This document shows, piece after piece, positions 43,851 to 55,805 of a stretch of 64,000 nt of DNA. The stretch is taken from assembly GCA_947034895.1 (NCBI GenBank), contig OX344765.1:47807001-47871000 (forward strand). The letters run 5' to 3'. The notes beneath the pieces are model-generated. The model searched no databases and was not told where the DNA came from. It saw nothing but the letters and a program-made list of their open reading frames with translations. The position numbers and the translations under genes were made by a program. This DNA comes from Rhytidiadelphus loreus. Lineage: Eukaryota > Streptophyta > Bryopsida > Hypnales > Hylocomiaceae. Numbering within the stretch: the stretch's first letter is position 1; each line of letters begins with the position of its first letter.

Positions 43851-44045
43851 AGATGAATAATGAATCAATATTTTGTAATTTCATCCATTTTTTCTATAAA
43901 TGTTATGTATTTCTTCTAAGTGCTATTTTTTATAAGTATTACAAATCATCGGCATCACCCTCTATAAGTGTTATGTGTTAATAGTGTCTAAGTGCTAACT
44001 AAAAGTATGCTCCCAACCCCTAACATTTATCGAGGTCTAACTGTA

Positions 44046-44264
44046 ACTGTAATAGCGTAGATTTGAGGAAGTTGGCAATTTTAGAGCCTAAGTGCTTGTA
44101 GATCCTCTTACCTAAATAATTTGAGATTCATAATTCAAACGATGCCACTCCATTTTCATTTATTTGCACTAAGGTAACCAAACATGAACAATTAGTTGAG
44201 CGTTGGTCTTGTTGTAATAAAAGGAGGGATTCTTGGTTTCTTTTAAGTGCATTTTCAAAGTGCT
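44046..44264. other. Short spacer
   Basis: Non-coding sequence between the pogo-like element and the 16-bp minisatellite. Confidence 0.4.
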
Positions 44265-44265
44265 C

Positions 44266-44580
44266 AAATCATTTTCTTTTAAAATCATTTTCTTTTAAAA
44301 TCATTTTCTTTTAAAATCATTTTCTTTTAAAATCATTTTCTTTTAAAATCATTTTCTTTTAAAATCATTTTCTTTTAAAATCATTTTCTTTTAAAATCAT
44401 TTTCTTTTAAAATCATTTTCTTTTAAAATCATTTTCTTTTAAAATCATTTTCTTTTAAAATCATTTTCTTTTAAAATCATTTTCTTTTAAAATCATTTTC
44501 TTTTAAAATCATTTTCTTTTAAAATCATTTTCTTTTAAAATCATTTTCTTTTAAAATCATTTTCTTTTAAAATCATTTTC
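44266..44580 (+). repeat. 16-bp minisatellite, about 20 units
   Basis: AAAATCATTTTCTTTT is repeated about 20 times with no visible variation. The array is bordered on both sides by ATTTTCAAAGTGCTCAAAT. The unit may therefore have arisen by slippage between the two border copies. Confidence 0.95.
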
Positions 44581-45599
44581 AAAGTGCTCAAATGAGGTGT
44601 ACCTAAAATCGATCCCTTGGCTCTCATGATCAAAGGTTGTACATTTTAGTCAAAATCTGTAACTGTAGGGGTTGATTTAGAAATAGATTTCAATTAGGTG
44701 CACTTTCCTTCACATTGAATTACAAGTTTGCATTTTGAACTGATTACTCACAACCCAAGTACAAGCAATTCAATGAACATTCCAATTTCTGATAAATTCA
44801 ATGGACCTTTTGTATTCATTGCAAATAAATCTTACGTTGACTGTACATATAAGTACATCATAAGCACAAGCAATAGAGTCATTTATAAGGTAAACATACC
44901 CATTCTTGTCCACTTAAGAATTCCTCCCTCATGTATCTTAGGTGCACATTTGTTTTCTAGAATGTACTTAATTAGTACATAAAGACAAAATTAGGTGCCA
45001 AAGTGGGAATGTGTATCTGTATCTTTGTACTCTTGACATCAACTTCATTGGTGCTTGTCTATAGGTTTTGATAAGCTTTTAGTAACCAACAGGGACATAG
45101 TTAGCAAAATATTTTTATCTAACACAACAACATTCATGGCAAGGCAACAAACCCTAGAAGGACACCAACATACCTATGACCAAGGTAGTCACTTAAACAA
45201 TCTTGTTTGTGCCCAATAGGTACATTCTTCATTTTTAATAGTGATCTAACAAGCTATCCATCAACCAATTTTTAGATCATCATCCTTACAAGGTTAAGGA
45301 AAAAATATACATGATTAATTATAGTAACAAGTCCAAGAAGCAACCCTTTAGCAAGTGAATCGAAATTAGGATGGGTTGGTACATCAAAATTGAGGTTGGT
45401 TCATGTAATGGATAAATTTTTAATGATAGAAAAATAAAATCCATAGTAAACACAAAAAATTTTACACTTTTTGGAACATTAGATATTTAATTATAATTTC
45501 TATAAGTGAAACTATTTTTAGTTCATAGATGTTGCAATAATCACATAACATAGTTTTGTAAATGGGCCGTGATGTATCTCCAAAGCAATCTTTTTGTAT
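44581..45599. other. Spacer without genes
   Basis: The ORF 44728-44982 (84 aa) has no recognisable features and AT-rich codon composition. Nothing else was noticed. Confidence 0.4.
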
Positions 45600-45838
45600 T
45601 TAACCCTTAAAGGACGAAGGGGTGACCTTGAAAACCATCCCTTTTCATTACCGTGTGAATCATTGGCTTTAGAAATAGCAAAAGCAGTCATTGGAAGTCA
45701 ACCTACTATAGAAGACCTCCCCTTTTCACAACAAAATTCCGATGATGAATAGTTGCACTTTTTGTCCTACTACAAAGATGCAAAGATTCCTTGTCATTCA
45801 TCAGGTGCCAAACGTCGGCCTCAACGTTTAAGGGTTAA
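45600..45838 (+). mobile_element. Short TTAA-type element, well-preserved copy
   Basis: It is flanked by TTAA, with ends CCCTTAAAGGACGAAGG and ACGTTTAAGGG. The interior TGTGAATCATTGGC, AAAGCA, GGAAGTCAA and GAATAGTTGCAC blocks are shared with 14776, 23480, 58740 and, inverted, 1806, 23277 and 51705. It is the best reference for the short form. Confidence 0.8.
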
Positions 45839-46645
45839 ATGGCACACAACATGGGTTTAGAAAGTGTCCCTCACTAATTGAAAATGGGTCAAAGTGAGAA
45901 GCATTTGTTTTTTGCTTGGCAATGCACATAACATTTATGACTTCTTATTTGTTTATATTTTTTCTTGTGTGCTGCATTGCTGATTCACTTTTCACCCATC
46001 TCAAGCTACATTTCGTCCCCTATAGTCCCATTTCGTCCCCTACAGTCCCATTATGTTTGGACACCATGTGGAGACAAGTATGGAACTTCTGCATATAAAT
46101 TCTTCAGTTCTGCATTACCCATAATATACCCTTTTATATGGGCGATCTGAAGAGCCTGGTCACTTTTAAGGGCCTGTTCCCTTACATTCACATCGAAATG
46201 AAACCGACATCCGCACATAAAGTCTAGACAAGACAAAGCATATACATCAGAGGACAGAGAAAGAAGCATCTCAGAGACACAAAACTTTAACGAAGAATAG
46301 AAACCCTTCCCAATGCGGGTGTCATACTAAATCATAACGCATGCTGAAGAGCACGGGCTCCAGACCTTGGTAATCGTCAGATCTCCTTACAGAATAGGCA
46401 CTGCCTTGCTATCCACTCGCCAGAATTTACAAGAGCTGGGAACTGCAGCTGGCAAATGCAAAGAACATCCTGCTCGGCAAGAGGGACATTAATGGATTCC
46501 CTTCCCACCCTTTCGTTGCTATTCAGAACCACTCTTCCTATGATTACAGAGGGGCTTCAACTATGTTCCTGAGTCTATCAGGCCTGGTAGACCACAACCT
46601 CTAAACCTAACAAGTAAAAACCCCGCGTGTCACCTTTTGAGGGTT
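45839..46645. other. Spacer and probable 3'UTR of clpC
   Basis: The part nearest 46645 is GC-richer and probably the 3'UTR of the minus-strand ClpC gene. The duplicated phrase CCCATTTCGTCCCCTA.AGT is present near 46010-46050. No gene was seen. Confidence 0.4.
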
Positions 46646-49600
46646 TTAGGCGACGCCAGATGGGGTCACGTCTATCACAGTGTTAGACGAGGTTCCAGTG
46701 GTGCCATTCAACACTGTCACACTGCCTTCGCTGTCCACATCGATGATGGCTGAATCGCCCTCCTTGATCTCGCCAGAAAGCATGCGCTCCGCCATGCTGT
46801 CCTCCAACAGCCTCATGATGGCTCGCCTCAAAGGCCGAGCTCCATAACTCGGGCTGTACCCTTCGTCCACAACACGGTCCCTGAACCTCTCCGTCACCTG
46901 CACCCGTCACACCAATGTCAGCATCCACACAACACCGCAAATACAACTTCCACCATCCAGTACAATGCAGTCCTCACACGGAACAATCCAACATCAGATA
47001 TTGCAAGAATCCCTGCAACAAACCTGAAGGTCGATCTCCTTCTTCTTGAGACGCTCAAACACCTCCTTCAACATGATGTCCGCGATCTCCTTGACCTCCA
47101 ACTTCGTCAATTGCCTGAACACGATGATTTCGTCCAGCCTGTTCAAAAACTCCGGCCTGAAGTACTGCTTCAGCTCCTCGTTCACCAGACTCTTGATGCG
47201 GTTGTAACTCGAGTCCTTCTCACCGTAGTCCAACTGGAAACCGATGCCACCGCCGCCTTTCTCGATCACGCTGCTTCCCACATTCGAGGTCATGATCAGC
47301 AGAGTGTTCTTGAAGTCCACCGTTCGCCCCTTGCTGTCCGTCAAACGCCCATCCTCCAAAATCTGGAGCATCATGTTGAACACGTCGGGGTGCGCCTTCT
47401 CGATCTCGTCGAAAAGAACCACCGTGTACGGCCTTCTGCGCACCGCTTCTGTCAACTGGCCTCCTTCGCTGTAACCCACGTACCCGGGCGGAGACCCGAT
47501 CAGCTTCGACACCGTGTGCCTCTCCATGAACTCGGACATGTCCAGCCGGACCATGGCCTCCTCGGAACCGAAGTAATAGGAAGCCAAAGCCTTCGCCAGC
47601 TCCGACTTGCCCACACCGGTGGGGCCGGAGAAGATGAAACTGGCAATGGGGCGGTTCGGGTTCTTCAGTCCCACACGCGCTCTTCGAATGGCGCGACTGA
47701 TGGCCTTCACGGCCTCGTCCTGCCCGATGACTCGGGTGTGCAGCGTGTCTTCCATCTTCAGCAGACGGTCCGACTCGTCGCTGGACACCTTCTCCATGGG
47801 AATTCCGGTCCAAGCAGCTACAATCTGCTGGATGTCAGATTCCTCCACGGTCGGGCCCACGTCGCCAGACTCGCTCTCTGCCTTCAACTGCTCCTTGCCC
47901 TTCTCCACAAAGGACGATATTTGAGCTTTGAGCTCCATCTCGCGGTCCCTCAACTCCCCAGCCTGCAACCACAAGCAAACCCAGTTGGTCACAATGACAC
48001 CAAAACACGAGTGCAAAGTATACATCAGTCAATTCACGATGTATCTGCTTACAGGACTAGATAACAACGGGTATAATCAAAGAAAGAAACACTGCCAATT
48101 TTATACTGAACACTGACCTTCTCAAAGTCCTGGCCACGAACGGCTTCATTCTTCTCCTTCGTCACCCCACGCAGTTCCTTGTCAAGCTCCCTTGCCTCTT
48201 CGGGTAGCTGATGAGCACAAAAACTGTTAGTTCCTAGATCCAGAGCTGAAAGCATGTACATATCCAAGACAAAATCCATGGTAATGAACAGCGAACACAC
48301 TCACAAGGGGGGGGGGGGGGGGGAGAAACGTTCATTCAACGACTGAAATGCCTGAAGGGCATAAATACTAAAAGCACTCCACATATCACTCGTGAGAACC
48401 GTACCTGCGCATGCCTCAGTCTCACTCGGGAACCAGCCTCATCAATCAGATCAATGGCCTTGTCGGGCAAAAAGCGATCGCTGCACAAACGGTAAACCAC
48501 CCATCAGACACGCTTTTCCGATAGAATTCCAATCAACATCCACTAATCTGCACTGCATAATACCTAAGGTGGAACAACACCGCCAAACTTACAATCAGCG
48601 TCATCCACTTCAGAACCAATAAATAAGATGACACTGATTCATCGTAACCTCGAATAAAATCACACCGCACGCCACACACATCCACACAAACCTGATGTAC
48701 TGGTAAGAGAGCTGAGCAGCTGCCACCAACGCCTCATCGGTGTAACGCAGTTTGTGGTGAATCTCGTATCTCTCCCTCAACCCCTTCAGAATGTCGATAG
48801 TCTCCTCTACGGTGGGCTCTGGAACCAGCACGGGCTGGAAACGACGCTCCAACGCAGGGTCCTTCTCGATATGCTTCCTGTACTCATCCAGCGTGGTTGC
48901 TCCAATGCACTGCACACAACCCACAGGTGTGTCAAGGAGTGACAGCCAAACAGAGACAAGATCTAAGAAAATTCCTTGCTCTCTACTTTGAGGGGAACAA
49001 ATCCACAGAACTACATTCATAGAAAAGGATATCCTAGCCCTACCACGAGAAATAAGACCAAGCCTCCTATCCAAAGGAACAAACACACACAAACTCAAGA
49101 TTCCATTGGTCTTGGCAGTACCTGCAATTCACCACGAGCCAAAGCGGGCTTCAAGATGTTGGCAGCGTCGATAGCGCCCTCTGCGGCACCGGCACCAATC
49201 AGCGTGTGCACCTCGTCGATCACCAGGATGATGTCATCTGCCTGTTTGATCTCTTCCATCAACTTCTTCAGCCTCTCCTCGAACTCTCCCCTGTACTTGG
49301 TTCCGGCAACCAACAACCCCATGTCCAGCGTGATCACCTTCTTGCCCTCGATGGTCTCGGGCACATCCCCGGATGCGATTCTCTGGGCCAACCCCTCGGC
49401 AACGGCGGTCTTTCCCACACCGGGCTCTCCGATGAGGCACGGATTGTTCTTCGTTCTACGACCCAGGATCTGGGTCACACGCTCGATCTGTGCAATTCTT
49501 CCCACGACTGGATCTAGCTTTCCCTGCATCAAAAAGAAATATTCATTTGCTTCAGGCTCCAGCAAACAAGAAATCCAATCCTCCGAATGAGATCATACAT

Positions 49601-50974
49601 ATCACTAGAGGCACAAAAGCCTCTTGACCCTGCACACTGCAACAATGGTTCCAAGATAACAAAGCTTCATTTCGCGAGGTCGACCATCAAATCCTTAACA
49701 TGTACAACTCCATTTCGACACAGGACTGCATACCTCTTCGGCAAGCTTGGTCAGATTGGTTCCATACTCCTCCAAAGTGGGCATCTTGTTGCCGCTGCTG
49801 CCGCTGCCACCGCCCACTCCAACAGCCTCGGTATTCTCGCCGACCATTCGAATCACCTGTCAAAATCGCAAAACCTCTTCTTAAACCCCTGCACTCGACT
49901 TCAATTATCCAATTTCTTCCTTCAAACCCGATCATATAGAAGACCAAAACTCACTGCTCCAACGACTGTTCCATCTCTCTCAGAAACAATTTATATCCAG
50001 CCTTACTAACAAGCTTAATCCTCTAGGGTTTAGGAAGTAGGGAGACAAATCCTCCGGGAACAAGATTCATGATGTCTCTGCCAGGAAAATATGCCTTCCC
50101 CGTCAAAAAAGAAACGAAAATGTAGCCTCCATACCTGCGTGCGAATGTTGCTGGGGTCCGCTCCAAGATTCTCAAGAACTCGCGCGGCCACACCCTCACC
50201 CTCTCTTAGCAGTCCAAGCAGCAAATGCTCGGTTCCAATGTAATTGTGACCTGCATTCCAGCGTCAAGGGCTTCAGTCACTACACTCACCTTGATTTGCG
50301 GCAACTCCGACACCTCTTCTGGTAGTCTTTCAAAAATTGCAGAATCCGATCAAATTGACACCTGGCCCAAAGCAGATGCACTTACCGAGTTGTCTGGCTT
50401 CTTCCAGTGAAAGCTCCAGGACACGCTTCGCCCGGGGAGTGAAGGGGATCTCAACGGCCACGAAACCGCTTCCCCGACCAATGATCTTCTCCACCTCCAC
50501 ACGGGCCTCCTTCAAATTCACTCCCATGGACTTCAACACCTTGGCAGCAATCCCAGTGCCTTCCCCAATGAGCCCCAGCAAAATTTGCTCCGTGCCAACG
50601 AAATTGTGCCCCAAGCGCCGGGCTTCTTCCTGCGCCAACATGATGACCTTGATGGCCTTCTCCGTGAACCGCTCAAACATGGCAGTCGTCACGGCCCTCG
50701 ACGCCCCGCTCCGCTTCGACAAAGCGGTGGAGTTCGCCACCACGGACTTGAAATCCTTCCCTTGTTTCACAGTCAAGGAATCAATCACAGAAGCCTTGCG
50801 CATCCCTGAGAACGATTGAAACGGAGTAATACACAAACTCGCCTGCACATCCCGCCTTCCCACGAACGCCGCCCTCGCACCCGCCCTTCTCTTGCTCTTG
50901 CCACCGCCATGGAGCTGACCAACAGGCGAAGCTCCCACAGACGGAAGCGTCAAAGAGTGCGTCATCGACGCCAT
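46646..50974 (-). CDS. clpC: Chloroplast Clp protease ATPase ClpC (Hsp100), nine exons
   Basis: ClpC is the stromal AAA+ chaperone that unfolds substrates for the ClpPR protease and also acts at the import machinery. Exons: 50974-50386, 50250-50135, 49856-49734, 49523-49122, 48909-48692, 48480-48405, 48207-48118, 47962-47024, 46897-46646. All introns are GT-AG and phases agree, giving 934 aa, the usual family length. Residues 1 to about 97 form a transit peptide. Clp-N repeats follow, from [12 protein letters not shown] (99) to about 240. AAA-1 has Walker A GEPGVGKT (308-315) and Walker B IILVIDE (374-380). The UVR motif [19 protein letters not shown] begins at about 528. AAA-2 has GPTGVGKS (651-658), pore loop GYVG (698-701) and VVLFDE (719-724). 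An IGF tripeptide (778-780) is the ClpP-docking loop. UVR and IGF exclude ClpB. Start ATG 50974 opens the transit peptide. Confidence 0.97.
48307..48323 (+). repeat. Run of 17 G in clpC intron 6
   Basis: An uninterrupted G17 homopolymer (C17 in the transcript) lies in the intron 48404-48208, between the exons ending RLRHAQ and starting LPEEAR. As C-rich RNA close to the middle of a 197-nt intron it could affect splicing. It is also a site prone to sequencing error. Confidence 0.9.
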
Positions 50975-51704
50975 GGATCGCTCAATGCTCCACCTACACT
51001 CTCACAATTTTCGAACCTCCGAAACCCCAATCGCTTTTTCTTGCAGGCCTTCTACACAAAACTCACGCAAACTCCGCGAATTCCGAAACCCTACTTCCGG
51101 ATGTAGCTCAAAAATGCACCAGAACAGTGGACGCGAGAATCAGCGGCCACAGCCGTAGAAGCAGAATCCAGGAGAGGGTTTCAGAATCCCCTGGAAGCCA
51201 CCTCTTGCAGCTGGTGGCAACGGAGGAGGAGCTTGCAACTGAATTGAATTGAGGGAGCTCCTGCAGCAGCAACAAGAGTCTGAAAACGAAAGAGATAAGG
51301 GCCTCTTGGCCAACCAGGGACCAACCGGGGACCGTCACGGGCTTCGGAGCCCGCTGGGTGGGCTTGCGCTCCACCGTGGACCCATCGTGGCCGGAGATCG
51401 TCCACGGTGGATGCTCTCGGCCGTTGGACTTGCCACGTAGGCGCAGGGAGAGCAAGGGGCCTTTACTGTGTCGTGGAGGAAGTGTGCATGCCCTGCAGCT
51501 CCCTTCCCTTTCCTCTGAATGCTTTGCTTGCACTCCATTGTAAGTTGCACTTTAACTGTCCTACCGGTTCTCCTTGCACCGCCATTGGCTCTTCCCTTTG
51601 CGAATTTGTTGTAAGTTCGGATGGGCTACACTTGGTGGGTTTGGATTCCACACATCCACTCTCATGACATTCTTCTATTTTGGACATATGGACTTCCAAA
51701 ATAT
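50975..51704. other. Promoter and 5'UTR region of clpC
   Basis: This is a GC-richer region upstream of the ClpC start. Several overlapping ORFs (for example 51108-51533, minus) have no recognisable domain and low-complexity composition, and are judged chance. No TATA box can be assigned securely. Confidence 0.4.
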
Positions 51705-51945
51705 TTAACCTTTCAAGGATACGGCAGTTGTTTTTCGGCCAATGAATGACAAAGAATCTTTTTATGTAGGACAGAAGTGTAATTATTCAACCTTGGAATT
51801 TTGTTGTGAAAAGGAGAAGTCTTCTATAGTAATTTGATTTTCAATGAGTGCTTTGGGATTTTAATTTTAATTTTTTAAACGGATGATTCACACAATATTA
51901 AAATGGATGATTTCAATGGTCACTAGTTCATCTTTTAAGGGTTAA
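51705..51945 (-). mobile_element. Short TTAA-type element upstream of clpC, reverse copy
   Basis: It begins TTAACCTTTCAAGGATACGG and ends ATCTTTTAAGGGTTAA. Interior GGATGATTCACACA and AATTATTCAACCTTGG are the inverse of the family blocks. It is similar to 1806-2038. Confidence 0.7.
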
Positions 51946-54250
51946 GGTAGTTTGCTTTGAAAGTGACACTTTGAAGGTTGGTCTGCCATTTTCATAGCCT
52001 TTCGTGGATGGGAAAGATTTTTAGCTCATTTTGCAAACAAAGAGAAATAGGTGCAGCATGTAACACAAGTGATTTCATATTTTTTGAAGTATTATTGAAT
52101 TACTTATGAATTTTCAAATATTTCTATCATAGTCACCTATTTGTGATCATAGGTCTCCCAAATTGATCCGTTCCCTTGCAACTTGTAAAGAAATATAGAG
52201 AAACCAAGGAGAATGATTAGTAGCTCTTGCAATAAATAATACTTTAACTTCAATGACTCGATGACTAAAGAGGTCAACTGAAGGACCACCTCATATCCAT
52301 TCTTGAGCTAATTATGGGGTCAATTTGAAGAAGACAATAGCATTTAGAGTAGACTACCTTATTGGTTGTCGACCCGGTTGTCAACCAAAAGAGAGGAGAC
52401 TTCCCATGGACAAACCGTTATAAACTAGGAGGTTCATAAAGCAACATGTACCAATCGATTTGCAATTTTGAAGAATTCAACTTCTTAAAATATTTTTCAA
52501 TAAGTTTTCTTTGAAAAATAAATGAAATTGGCATCTCATCCAAGTAGTTTCATATTTTTAGGACCTTTGTGGAATTACTTATGAATCTTGAAGTAGGAAT
52601 CACAAAGTACTCTAAAAATGTCCACCCCCTTGACCTATTCATTGTCAATACATTGATGCATGAATACAATTGGTAAATTGAAGGAAGCAATATGTACCCA
52701 TCTTCATTGGAAAAAACTTTAGAGCCTAAGCTATTTTAAGACTTTCTACCTTATGTAAAGAAGTTTGAAGAGGATCTTATTCAAAAAGAAAGTGAGTGCT
52801 ACTTAGACATAGCCAATTGTAGAGTAATTGTTGGGGTTATTCAAACAATCATTTTTGGCTTATTTTTATGTAAACATTATATATTTTGATAGTTATCCTT
52901 GCATATTTAGTTGCCAAAATTGAAAATCACTTAAAATCAAAGAACTTGAACTAAAGATAGTATGATCACTTTTTAAAAATCATAATATTAAATCATAACT
53001 CTTCCAATATATCTAGATCATTAATTCATGCCCAACATTCTTTTTCTTTTCATTGATATATTATAACTTGTACACATAAGTTTTTTTTACTCTTCTTCAA
53101 TGTATATTATTAGATGGTGCGCACTTTTTGAAACATCATCATCTACTCAATGAATGGTTGAGCATTTAGGAATAAAAATTTAGTAGAACAACGTAACAAT
53201 CTTGGACCTCAAAGGCTTGGGTTCTTTTTAGCCCTCAATGCATTGCCTTCCCCTATTATTGTTGAACAAATTGAAAATTATTAAAATATTAAATTAAAGC
53301 TTGCATGTGAATCCTTAAACATTGTAGATGGAAGTGGTTCATCTATTGTGCCATGTAGACACATTCAATGTTCATGATTTCAATGTTGGTGAAAATGGAC
53401 TACATTTTAAGCACTAATAAGTTAGAATTTCAATTTCAATTTGGCAATGCAATTTACAAACTTGCAATTTCAATTTGAACCTCTTGTGCCCCCAAAAGGT
53501 TGTTTCTTACAGGAGTCATGCTTTTAGCTTGCAAAGTAATAGATGATTACTACGAGTAATATTTTATTTTCAAGGTTTGAATTTTTAAAATTTTTACTTA
53601 AAAAAACATTCATTTTTATATAGAAGAAGTAAAATATTTAATGCACCAAAATAGAATCTTACAACTAAAGTAAATATTAACAACCTCTTGTTGAAAGTAA
53701 TAGGGTACTGTAGAATATAACATAACAAAGATATTGATAGTGAATCCCTCTATTAGTATAAAAGTGAAACAATGCTTATAAACAACTAACAATGTCCAAT
53801 GAAATATTTATACTTACACATTGTATATGTATTGACAACGTATAGGATATTGGTATTATATTTTTTCCATAAAAAAAAAACATTTTGATTTCATAAAAAA
53901 AATTATATTAGTTTTTAATGAACACGCTATCACATATTTTATAAAATAGATTTTTTAGAATTTTTTTCTGATATTAATTTATATTTATAAAAATAAAATA
54001 AAAACTTTGAAAGGGATTGAATTAGCTCTCACACTATTGTTAAATCTCACACTACTATTAAATAGATTATTATTTAATTCTATAAGCTCAATATAGAATG
54101 CCTTTATTAAGTAATTGAAATGAGTTGTGTTTTTAAGATATAAATTGTACATTAAAAGTACTTGATATGTTTATTATTATTATTTAAGATATGCAACAAT
54201 CTTAATTAATCGTATTTTCATGACATTTTATGAATAAACTATGAATTTTC
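51946..54250. other. AT-rich spacer without genes
   Basis: No ORF of note, and no repeat shared with the rest of the window, was recognised. Long A/T runs dominate 53500-54240. Confidence 0.4.
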
Positions 54251-54539
54251 TAGAACTGGCAGCCTCAACTAATTCTTGCAGCCACAGTGTGAACAGTAGT
54301 TACCTTATCTGTATCGGATATTTGCAAAATGTTCACCTTTTGTAGATACCGCATCCGAACTCCGCCTGGGAGTCCGCCATAGCCAAGCTCCAACCAAGGA
54401 ATTGCTCCAGTGAGCGAATGCGGCGCAGCCACACCCGCACACTCTCACAGCAATTTCAGAAGACTCGAGACGGAGACGAAGGATACGATCGGATTTCAGA
54501 AATTTCTGATGCAATAGGTTATCTCAATCAGCTGGACCT

Positions 54540-55805
54540 TCGAATTTTACTCTGAGTCTCGGAACACGCGTATGTTCATTTCAAATCATTTTCAAATCCA
54601 GAAGCGGTCTTATTCAAGTCAGAGCGCAACGCTTCGTTTTTGCTGTTCTTCTTGTGGAATCTTGTCAGTGGAATAGTGCGCCAGGAAATTTTTGAGGTGA
54701 GTTTCCAATTTAAAGAACTTGTGGTTTAGGTTTATTAATTGATGTTAGGCAGTGTCGTGGAGGTGTTCGATGTTGTCTTAGTACAAGTGCATGTAGAGTC
54801 TGTAGTTCGAGTTGACAAGAATGTGAAAGAGTAGCGCGGATAGAAGTTTTCGGTTGTTATGGTTTGAAGCTGCGGATTGATGACGTCAAGAAGTACAGAT
54901 TACAATCCAGTTCTCATACGTTTAAAGCTTTTGCACTCCCCAGAATGTTGTTGTTTTATTAAGAGTTTTCTGCTTGAAGGAATAGGCTTAGTAATGTATG
55001 GTCGAATTCGTTGAATTGGCGTGATTCAGAGCGCCAAAATTGTGACATTCTTGTGCTAAGAAATCGAAAAATTAGGACCGGTGTAGATCCAAGGTTCCGG
55101 GTAAGCGCCTGGAAAAGTTCCAATCTCTTGAGATTTCGCCATTCCATTGAATTCGACGTCGTGTGCTCGTAGAAAGACACATTGATTGTATGTAACCCCG
55201 TATTAGCGATTGTCTTTCGTTGCCGAGTACTGCTGTTTGAATATTAGAATGACTTGATTTGCCTGTTAGAGGAGAAACATTCACTATTACAGTTGTGACC
55301 AATGCCATTTTACAGTGTCATTTGTGATATTCATCTTGGCGGTATAAGCGATACGCTTTTCTATCTTTGTTTATCATGAGGGTCTAGATCGAAGTTAACC
55401 ACACTTTGCTTAAAATCTGGAGGGTAGCATCAGTGACCACATTTTCTGAGTCATTTGCTATTAATTTTTTGTCTCTGGTCGTTTGGAATTATGACGTGAA
55501 GGCTTGATCAAGAATTGATACTAGTACTGTGATTGTCTTCCGCATGTTCAGGTGTAGCTCAAACTCTCGTTTCTACCAAGTTTGTGGAGATGGATCCGGG
55601 GCAGCTAGTGTTACCAGTGGCAGGTATCCTTGCAGCAGCTGCTGTCACTTTCTATGTTGTAAGCTTCCAAGAGATGAGTGCCAAGTCCTTCACAGACTAC
55701 GAGACCAAAATTGATAATGACGACGGCTCCCAAACTCAGCTCAAATCTTCAATGAGCTCCAGGAAGAGAAGAGAAGCGAAGCAGGCTTCGAAGCCAAAGA
55801 AATGA
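54540..55805 (+). CDS. Small single-pass membrane protein, 71 aa, with 5'UTR intron
   Basis: The coding part is 55590-55805, a single exon for a 71-aa protein. It starts MDPGQLVLPVAGILAAAAVT, with one predicted membrane span at about residues 6-25. A polar tail follows with SFQEMSAKSFTDYE and a Lys/Arg-rich end (SSRKRREAKQASKPKK). The span followed by a basic tail suggests a small tail-exposed endomembrane or organelle protein. I do not recognise the family and infer no function. The 5'UTR is split: a leader exon of uncertain start ends TTTGAG at 54696, an intron runs GTGAGT (54697) to GTTCAG (55551), and the second exon opens 38 nt before the ATG. The ATG is the first in its exon in this frame; the coding frame upstream is open but lacks ATG. 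Confidence 0.6.

Larger units (their letters stand above)
42922..44043 (+). mobile_element. Pogo-like (Tc1/mariner superfamily) element, internally deleted
   Basis: The ends CAGTCAGACCTCAATAAG and the inverse of CAGTTAGACCTCGATAAATG have the form known for pogo/Tigger/jerky elements. TA flanks both sides (42920-42921 and 44044-44045). A second AGTGTT-type repeat lies just inside the left end. Only the 3' end of the transposase survives (see 43433-43850). A 31-bp tandem repeat occupies 43192-43330. Confidence 0.8.

Noticed and set aside
44266..44580. CRISPR-like regular repeat array
   Set aside because: The 16-bp units are directly adjacent with no spacers; it is a eukaryotic minisatellite.
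47111..48064. A 317-codon open frame on the + strand opposite clpC
   Set aside because: It is the antisense shadow of exons 7-8, where high GC and conserved codons suppress stops; it has no recognisable domain.
51108..51533. A 141-codon minus-strand frame upstream of clpC
   Set aside because: It starts at a non-ATG codon, overlaps several other frames in a GC-rich promoter region and has no recognisable motif.
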